Source: an uncultured Collinsella sp. (GTDB lineage Bacteria; Actinomycetota; Coriobacteriia; Coriobacteriales; Coriobacteriaceae). Taken from it: 7,077 bases of DNA. Below the pieces are notes generated by a model that saw nothing but the letters and a program-made list of their open reading frames with translations, was not told the origin of the DNA and did not search any database. Shown piece by piece: positions 1 to 4,606 of the stretch. Each line of letters begins with the position of its first letter. The first letter of the stretch is position 1. The stretch covers positions 1-7,077 of the forward strand of contig CABQJV010000049.1 of the NCBI GenBank assembly GCA_902464565.1. Reading direction: 5' to 3'. Made by a program: the position numbers and the translations under genes.

Positions 1-13
1 CGCTTGAACTGAG

Positions 14-44
14 AAGGGGGAGGCCTCGCGGCCTCCCCCTTTTT
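14..44 (+). terminator. Rho-independent terminator of the upstream unit
   Basis: A 12-bp perfect stem (14-25 paired with 30-41) closes a TCGC tetraloop. Its core is GGGGGAGGCC against GGCCTCCCCC, and a run of five T lies at 40-44. The T-run is only on the + strand side, so it ends transcription entering from the left. The gene it serves is outside the window. A TGA at 10-12, or one at 5-7, could be that gene's stop codon, but too little sequence is present to tell. Confidence 0.9.
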
Positions 45-58
45 GCGTTTGCGGGCTT

Positions 59-88
59 TTGTCTCACATAGTAGCTGTGTTTTATAAC
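59..88 (+). promoter_or_regulatory. Candidate distal promoter P1 of the operon
   Basis: A sigma70-type pair can be read as TTGTCT (59-64), an 18-bp spacer, and TATAAC (83-88). It lies just downstream of the upstream terminator, where an operon promoter is expected. A small inverted repeat, CACA (65-68) and TGTG (76-79), sits in the spacer and could be an operator or chance. The call is by eye from consensus matches only. Confidence 0.4.
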
Positions 89-94
89 CCTCGT

Positions 95-124
95 TTGTCG
101 CATCTTCTGCGAACGGGCTACAAT
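95..124 (+). promoter_or_regulatory. Candidate proximal promoter P2 of the operon
   Basis: TTGTCG (95-100), an 18-bp spacer and TACAAT (119-124) form a second sigma70-like pair, exactly 36 bp downstream of the first. It would start transcription near 131, giving a leader of only about 20-25 nt before acpS. The -10 box is good and the -35 box is partial. Which of the two candidates is used cannot be told from sequence. Confidence 0.45.
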
Positions 125-143
125 AACTTAGTCTGTGCGATAT

Positions 144-150
144 GGAGGTG
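144..150 (+). promoter_or_regulatory. Ribosome-binding site that sets the acpS start
   Basis: GGAGGTG matches the anti-Shine-Dalgarno very well. From GGAGG there are 5 nt to the ATG at 154. An in-frame ATG at 142 overlaps this site and has no site of its own, so 154 is the preferred start. The protein then begins MAEAGIGVDI. Confidence 0.8.
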
Positions 151-153
151 AAC

Positions 154-693
154 ATGGCTGAAGCTGGTATCGGCGTTGATATCGTCGAGATTTCCCGCAT
201 GAAATCAATTCTTGAAAAGACGCCGTCGTTTGCTCGGCGTGTGTTTACCGAAGAAGAGCGTGCGTATTGCGATGCATCATCGCGTCCCGCTGCTCACTAT
301 GCGAGCCGCTTTGCTTCGCGCGAGGCGGTACTTAAAGCTCTCGGCACGGGTTTTAGTCAAGGCGTGGGTCGCAAGGATGTTTCGGTTACGCGTGATAAAC
401 TCGGCAAACCGAAGGCGCTGCTTTCTGGCCGTGCTCTCGCGATCGCTCAAGAACTGGGTGTTGTTGAGGTCGCTCTTTCCATTACGCTTACAGGAGACTT
501 GACCGTTGCGAATGCCATCGCGATTACCGAAGATGCTCGGCCTAAGTCAAAAGAGGAAAAGGTGAGCACCAAGAAACGCGTAGCGCAGACATTTAAAGAG
601 GCTCGCTCTGTTTTAGATGAGCTTGAGCAGCTGCAGAATTCAGCATTGACGGAGCACCTGGGTGATGCTTCGCAAGATACGCTAGGAGCATAG
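154..693 (+). CDS. acpS: Holo-[acyl-carrier-protein] synthase (AcpS) with a C-terminal extension
   Basis: AcpS transfers the 4'-phosphopantetheine arm of coenzyme A to a serine of apo-ACP, activating it for fatty-acid synthesis in the cytoplasm. The 179-residue product shows the family landmarks: GIGVDIVEISR (5-15) with the Mg-binding Asp9, FARRVFTEEE (26-35), and SRFASREAVLKALGTG (51-66) with Glu57. These two residues fall at the same numbers as in E. coli AcpS. The end of the fold, SITLTGDLTVANAIAI (109-124), matches the E. coli type, which also has TL rather than the commoner SH. AcpS is usually about 120-130 residues. Here roughly 50 more follow (130-179), Lys/Glu-rich and then predicted helical, with no domain I recognise. 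It is the first gene of the operon, and its stop abuts the nnr start. The coding sequence is visibly richer in A+T than the later genes. The start at 154 rests on the GGAGGTG site. Confidence 0.93.
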   Translation: MAEAGIGVDIVEISRMKSILEKTPSFARRVFTEEERAYCDASSRPAAHYASRFASREAVLKALGTGFSQGVGRKDVSVTRDKLGKPKALLSGRALAIAQELGVVEVALSITLTGDLTVANAIAITEDARPKSKEEKVSTKKRVAQTFKEARSVLDELEQLQNSALTEHLGDASQDTLGA

Positions 694-2310
694 ATGAAAC
701 CGGTTTTGAGTACCGAAGAAGTCGTTCGTCTCGAGGATATCATCGAACGCGAAGGGACTTCGAAGGCCGAGCTTATGGAGCTAGCGGGTGAGTTTGCCGC
801 CAACGAGGTCTTGAAGCTCAATCCCGATCGGGTTCTCGTTCTGGTCGGTTTTGGTAATAATGGCGGCGACGGTTGGGTTGCCGCCGATATCCTGAGCCAT
901 AAGGGTGTGGACGTGGATATCGTTTCTCCGGTTGAGCCGGATGAGATTCCTGCTGCTCTGGCACGTCATGTTGCTCGTCGTACTGCCGGCCGCGATGTGC
1001 ACGTTTGCGTCGGCCCCTCGCGTGACGAACTCGAGGTTTTGATCGATAAGGCCGATGTTGTTGTCGATGCCATTTTTGGTACCGGTTTCCACGGAAATCT
1101 GCGTGCGCCGTTCTCCATCTGGATTCCTACGGTCAATGAATGCGCCGATTGTGTCGTATCCATTGATGTTCCCTCGGGCCTGAATGCCGAGACGGGCGTT
1201 GTTGATGACGACTGCATTCGTGCCGAGCATACGGTGACGATGATTGCGCCCAAGATTGGTCTGTATAGCGCTGATGGTCCTGAGTATGCTGGCGATTTGA
1301 TCTGCGGCAATCTTTACGACCGTCTTGACGAGGTCATCGATGATGTCGACCACGCCGCCGAGATTGTCGAGCCCGGTGACTTAGTTGATTACTTTGCCCC
1401 ACTACCTACGAATATCGATAAGTATTCCCGTGGCTCTGTGCTTATTGTCGCCGGATCTGCGCAATATCCTGGTGCTGCCATTATGGCGGCCAAGTCTGCA
1501 GCTCGCGCGGGTGCTGGTTACGTGGCAGTCGCGGCTCCTGACGCCTGCGCCAATCTTATTCGCATGGCACTTCCTTCGATTCCCGTCTTTGCTATTCCGT
1601 CTGATTCCCGCGGCTCCTTTGGCGCCGCTGCGCGCATGACTGTGTGCGAGATTGCAAAGAAGTACAGCTGTGTACTGTGCGGTCCCGGTATGACGACGTC
1701 TGCCGGCGCTATGCAGGTGGTTTCGGGCTTGCTCGAGCTTGATGTGCCGCTTATCTTGGACGCCGATGCACTCAACTGCCTTGCTAAGATTGCCATTGAC
1801 GGTATTGATAGTAATCCCGAGATGTATCGTCGCGAACAGCCGTTGGTTATGACGCCGCACTATCGTGAGCTTTCGCGTCTGGTTGCCGGTGACGAGGTGA
1901 ACGACCTTGGTACCGCGATTGCGGCCGCGCAGAAGGTTGTCTGGGCTGCAGGCTCCGACAATCTGGTGGTCATTGCCAAGGGGCCGACGACGGCTATCTG
2001 TGGCGTTGAGCGTGTGCTGCTGCCGCTCTCGGGTCCGGCTTCTCTGGCAACTGCCGGTTCGGGTGATGTTCTCGCGGGTATTCTGGCCGGCACACTGGCC
2101 ACCATGCGCGACGAGATGGATCGTTGGGAGTTGCTGTATTCGTACGCCGTCGCACTTCACAGCTACGCCGGTTTTGCCGCGGCGACGGAGTATGGTGAGA
2201 AGAGCGTCATCGCGACCGATCTTATCGACTTGATCGGTCCTGCCATGGACCTGGCGGCAAAGGATGCGCTCGAAGATCTGGGAATCATGGACGAAGGGTC
2301 GGATGACTAA
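694..2310 (+). CDS. nnr: Bifunctional NAD(P)H-hydrate repair enzyme (epimerase + ADP-dependent dehydratase)
   Basis: Nnr repairs NADH and NADPH that have become hydrated. The N-terminal YjeF_N (NnrE) domain interconverts the R and S hydrates. The C-terminal ribokinase-like (NnrD) domain dehydrates the S form using ADP. The 538-residue length is normal for the two-domain type. In the N-domain: LMELAG (27-32), FGNNGGDG (53-60), VDAIFGTG (124-131) with the likely catalytic/K+-binding Asp125, and IDVPSG (157-162). In the C-domain, from about 230: SRGSVLIVAGS (245-255), CGPGM (329-333), LDADALN (355-361), TPHYRE (387-392), AKGPTT (428-433) and ATAGSGDVLAG (452-462), where Asp458 is the expected catalytic residue. 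Both active sites look intact. ATG 694 follows the acpS stop directly, with AGGAG at 684-688 giving 5-nt spacing, so translation is probably coupled. The position ahead of alr is common in actinobacteria. Confidence 0.96.
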   Translation: MKPVLSTEEVVRLEDIIEREGTSKAELMELAGEFAANEVLKLNPDRVLVLVGFGNNGGDGWVAADILSHKGVDVDIVSPVEPDEIPAALARHVARRTAGRDVHVCVGPSRDELEVLIDKADVVVDAIFGTGFHGNLRAPFSIWIPTVNECADCVVSIDVPSGLNAETGVVDDDCIRAEHTVTMIAPKIGLYSADGPEYAGDLICGNLYDRLDEVIDDVDHAAEIVEPGDLVDYFAPLPTNIDKYSRGSVLIVAGSAQYPGAAIMAAKSAARAGAGYVAVAAPDACANLIRMALPSIPVFAIPSDSRGSFGAAARMTVCEIAKKYSCVLCGPGMTTSAGAMQVVSGLLELDVPLILDADALNCLAKIAIDGIDSNPEMYRREQPLVMTPHYRELSRLVAGDEVNDLGTAIAAAQKVVWAAGSDNLVVIAKGPTTAICGVERVLLPLSGPASLATAGSGDVLAGILAGTLATMRDEMDRWELLYSYAVALHSYAGFAAATEYGEKSVIATDLIDLIGPAMDLAAKDALEDLGIMDEGSDD

Positions 2311-2312
2311 TC

Positions 2313-3458
2313 ATGAATAAAGCCGATTTGACGCGCTGGTCCTGGGTCGAGATCGACCGTGGGGCGCTCCGTCGCAACACGAGGGCCTATAAGAACTTGC
2401 TGAATCCACGTCAGCGCCTGTGCTGCGTGGTCAAGGCCGATGCTTATGGTCATGGAGCTGTTGAGTGCGCCAAGATCATGTATTCGGCCGGTGCCGACAT
2501 GTTTGCCGTGGCGACGGTTAACGAGGGCGTTGAGCTCCGACAGGGCGGGATTACGAAGCCCATCCTCATCCTAAGCGAGCCGCCTATCGAGGCCATTCCG
2601 ACGTTGCTCGAGTTTGATATCATGCCTTCGGTCTATACGTCTGACTTTGCTCTTGCGTATGGCGAATGTGCCGTCGCGGCGGGCAAGGTGGGCAAGTATC
2701 ATCTCGCCATCGAGACGGGCATGAACCGCATTGGTGTACATTACACGCAGGTGCTCGACTTTGTCCGCGGTATTAATTTCCATCGCGGTATTCAGTGCGA
2801 CGGCGTATTTACGCACTTCGCCACGGCCGATGAACCTTCGGGCTGGGACTACAAGCTGCAGTGTCAGCGCTTTACCGAGGCCGTTCAGGCCATTAAGGAT
2901 GCGGGTTTTGAGTGCGGTATCGTGCACTGCGCCAACACGCCGTCCTCGATGCTCGACCCCTCGATGCATTTTGATATGATCCGCGCCGGCGTTGGCTTGT
3001 ATGGCATGCAGCCGTGCGAGCTGAGTGGCCGCGTGATGCAGCTTGATCCCGTTATGAGCGTCCATGCGCGTGTGACGCGCGTGGCACACCCTGCGATGGG
3101 TGAGGGCGTGGGCTACGGTTTTACCTACCGCGTACCGCGTACGCGCGTTCAGATCTGCACGCTGCCGATCGGTTATGCCGACGGCCTATCGCGTACGCTT
3201 TCCAATCGTATGGATGTGCTGTATCGCGGCGAGCGCGTGCATCAGGTTGGCAATATCTGCATGGACCAGTTTATGGTCGCCATTCAGTCCAACCCGGCAC
3301 ACGAGATTCCCGAGGCCGAGTATGGTGACGAGATGATTATTGTCGGCCGCGATGGCGATGCCGAGATCACTATGGACGAGATGGCCCGACTGCGCGGAAC
3401 GATTAACTACGAGGTCGCCTGCGGCTTTGGCATGCGCCTCGACAAGGTCTACGTGTAG
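2313..3458 (+). CDS. alr: Alanine racemase, PLP-dependent
   Basis: Alr interconverts L- and D-alanine in the cytoplasm, supplying D-Ala for peptidoglycan. The 381 residues cover the whole two-domain family: a PLP barrel, then a beta-rich C-terminal domain. CVVKADAYGHG (38-48) carries the PLP-binding Lys41. IRAGVGLYG (223-231) carries the Arg224 that contacts the pyridine nitrogen. EGVGYGFTYR (264-273) carries the second catalytic base, Tyr268. NICMDQFMV (314-322) and TINYEV (363-368) are also typical. One position is unusual: in HLAIETGMNRIG (130-141), Ala132 takes the place of the lysine that is carbamylated in the Geobacillus enzyme (Lys129), while its partner arginine is kept (Arg139). The start is 2 nt after the nnr stop with only a weak site (GGATGA at 2301-2306), so coupled translation from nnr is likely. 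The alternative ATG at 2303 is out of frame and closes within a few codons. Confidence 0.97.
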   Translation: MNKADLTRWSWVEIDRGALRRNTRAYKNLLNPRQRLCCVVKADAYGHGAVECAKIMYSAGADMFAVATVNEGVELRQGGITKPILILSEPPIEAIPTLLEFDIMPSVYTSDFALAYGECAVAAGKVGKYHLAIETGMNRIGVHYTQVLDFVRGINFHRGIQCDGVFTHFATADEPSGWDYKLQCQRFTEAVQAIKDAGFECGIVHCANTPSSMLDPSMHFDMIRAGVGLYGMQPCELSGRVMQLDPVMSVHARVTRVAHPAMGEGVGYGFTYRVPRTRVQICTLPIGYADGLSRTLSNRMDVLYRGERVHQVGNICMDQFMVAIQSNPAHEIPEAEYGDEMIIVGRDGDAEITMDEMARLRGTINYEVACGFGMRLDKVYV

Positions 3459-3466
3459 GAGTCGCC

Positions 3467-4087
3467 ATGGGCGTCATGCACATCCCCGGCCATACCCATC
3501 AGGCACCACGTGAGGTCGCACTCGAGGAGATCGAGGCCGTTCTGGGCGATTGTCACCTCTGCCAGCTCTACCAGTCGCGTCACAATATCGTGTTTGGCGT
3601 GGGAAACCCCCGCGCCCGCGTCATGTTTATCGGTGAGGCGCCGGGTCGCAACGAGGATTTGCAGGGCGAACCGTTTGTGGGGGCGGCGGGAGAAGACCTC
3701 AACGGCATTTTGTCGCTGGCGGGGCTCAAACGCGAAGACGTCTACATTGCCAACGTGCTTAAGTGCCGCCCGCCGGGAAACCGCAATCCGCGTCCCGAGG
3801 AAGTGCTGGCTTGCTCGCCGTTTTTGCGTGAGCAGATTCGAAGCATCTGGCCCGATATTATCGTGACGCTCGGCAACCCCGCGACGCACTTTGTGCTTAA
3901 GACCGAGATTGGCATTACTAAGCTGCGCGGTAGGTTCCACCAGATGGGGCATTTTGTAGTAATGCCTACTTTTCATCCGGCAGCAGCGCTGCGCAATCCG
4001 GCGTGGCAGGAGCTGCTGGAGGAAGACTTTAAGATGCTGGGCGATTATCTGGGGCGACATCCCGCACCAGAGGACGCCTCGGAATAA
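3467..4087 (+). CDS. udg: Family 4 uracil-DNA glycosylase with a 4Fe-4S cluster
   Basis: This enzyme cuts uracil bases, from cytosine deamination or dUTP misincorporation, out of DNA to start base-excision repair. The 206-residue product has the family-4 signature: FIGEAPGRNEDLQGEPFVG (54-72) for the water-activating and uracil-binding loops, GNP (136-138), and FHPAAALRNP (169-178). Four cysteines, Cys29, Cys32, Cys100 and Cys116, have the C-x2-C and C-x15-C spacing that holds the 4Fe-4S cluster in the Thermus thermophilus UDGa enzyme. A polar tail (194-206) is likely disordered. The start at 3467 is set by AGGAG at 3457-3461, which overlaps the alr stop codon and leaves 5 nt. ATG 3476 is an in-frame alternative without a site. 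Two stop codons in tandem (4085-4090) close the gene. Its job is unrelated to the neighbouring cell-wall and tRNA genes, so it looks inserted into the older alr-tsaE order. Confidence 0.95.
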   Translation: MGVMHIPGHTHQAPREVALEEIEAVLGDCHLCQLYQSRHNIVFGVGNPRARVMFIGEAPGRNEDLQGEPFVGAAGEDLNGILSLAGLKREDVYIANVLKCRPPGNRNPRPEEVLACSPFLREQIRSIWPDIIVTLGNPATHFVLKTEIGITKLRGRFHQMGHFVVMPTFHPAAALRNPAWQELLEEDFKMLGDYLGRHPAPEDASE

Positions 4088-4099
4088 TAAGGAGCATAT

Positions 4100-4606
4100 A
4101 TGTCCCTGGAGCGCCTGGGGGTAGGTACTTACAAAACGACTTGCGCTGCCGATACGGAGTACTTTGGCGAGCTAATTGCACCGTGCCTTGAGGACGGCGA
4201 TGTGCTCATCCTGACCGGTGGCCTGGGAGTGGGCAAAACTCACTTTACCAAGGGCGTCTCGCGCGGGCTGGGCGATGGGCATATGGTTACGAGTCCTACG
4301 TTTGCGCTCATGGCCGTTCACGATCAAGGTCGTATTCCGCTGTTTCACTTTGATCTATACCGCCTGGAGCATGCCTACGAGCTCGAGGATACGGGCATTT
4401 TCGATGTGCTGGGCTACGAGGGTGCTTGCCTGCTGGAATGGGGCGAACAATTCCAGGACGAGCTGACGGATGAGTATCTTTCGGTGACGCTCAAGCGTGA
4501 TGAGGGCGACAGCGATGTGCGAACGATAACGCTTGAGGCGCACGGTGACCGTGCAATGGAGCTTTCCCATTTGATTGATAAGGCTGTACAAGATGAGCTT
4601 GCATAA
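4100..4606 (+). CDS. tsaE: tRNA threonylcarbamoyladenosine biosynthesis ATPase TsaE
   Basis: TsaE is the small ATPase that binds the TsaB-TsaD complex and is needed for repeated rounds of t6A formation at position 37 of ANN-decoding tRNAs. The 168-residue product carries a P-loop, GGLGVGKT (40-47), the conserved TSPTF (64-68), HFDLYR (83-88) with Asp85, and LLEWGE (111-116) with Glu113; the last two motifs are diagnostic of TsaE. Length is normal for the family. ATG 4100 has AAGGAG at 4089-4094, 5 nt upstream, partly formed by the second stop codon after the glycosylase gene. The 3' end overlaps the following tsaB start by 14 nt in another frame. That gives coupling between TsaE and the fusion protein it must bind. 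Confidence 0.96.
   Translation: MSLERLGVGTYKTTCAADTEYFGELIAPCLEDGDVLILTGGLGVGKTHFTKGVSRGLGDGHMVTSPTFALMAVHDQGRIPLFHFDLYRLEHAYELEDTGIFDVLGYEGACLLEWGEQFQDELTDEYLSVTLKRDEGDSDVRTITLEAHGDRAMELSHLIDKAVQDELA

Noticed and set aside
1..13. Tail of an upstream coding sequence
   Set aside because: Stop codons at 5-7 or 10-12 are compatible with this, but a few codons cannot support a gene call.
142..153. ATG at 142 as the acpS start
   Set aside because: It overlaps the Shine-Dalgarno sequence used by ATG 154 and has none of its own. Starting at 154 also gives the expected AcpS N-terminus.
1661..1676. Inverted repeat AGTACA-GCTG-TGTACT inside nnr as a possible operator
   Set aside because: It is fully coding, deep inside the gene with no promoter nearby. 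Six-base arms at a fixed spacing are expected about once or twice by chance in a window this long.
1402..2160. 252-codon minus-strand frame opposite nnr
   Set aside because: Composition is Arg/His/Thr-rich with no domain signature, and the + strand NnrD motifs explain the sequence.
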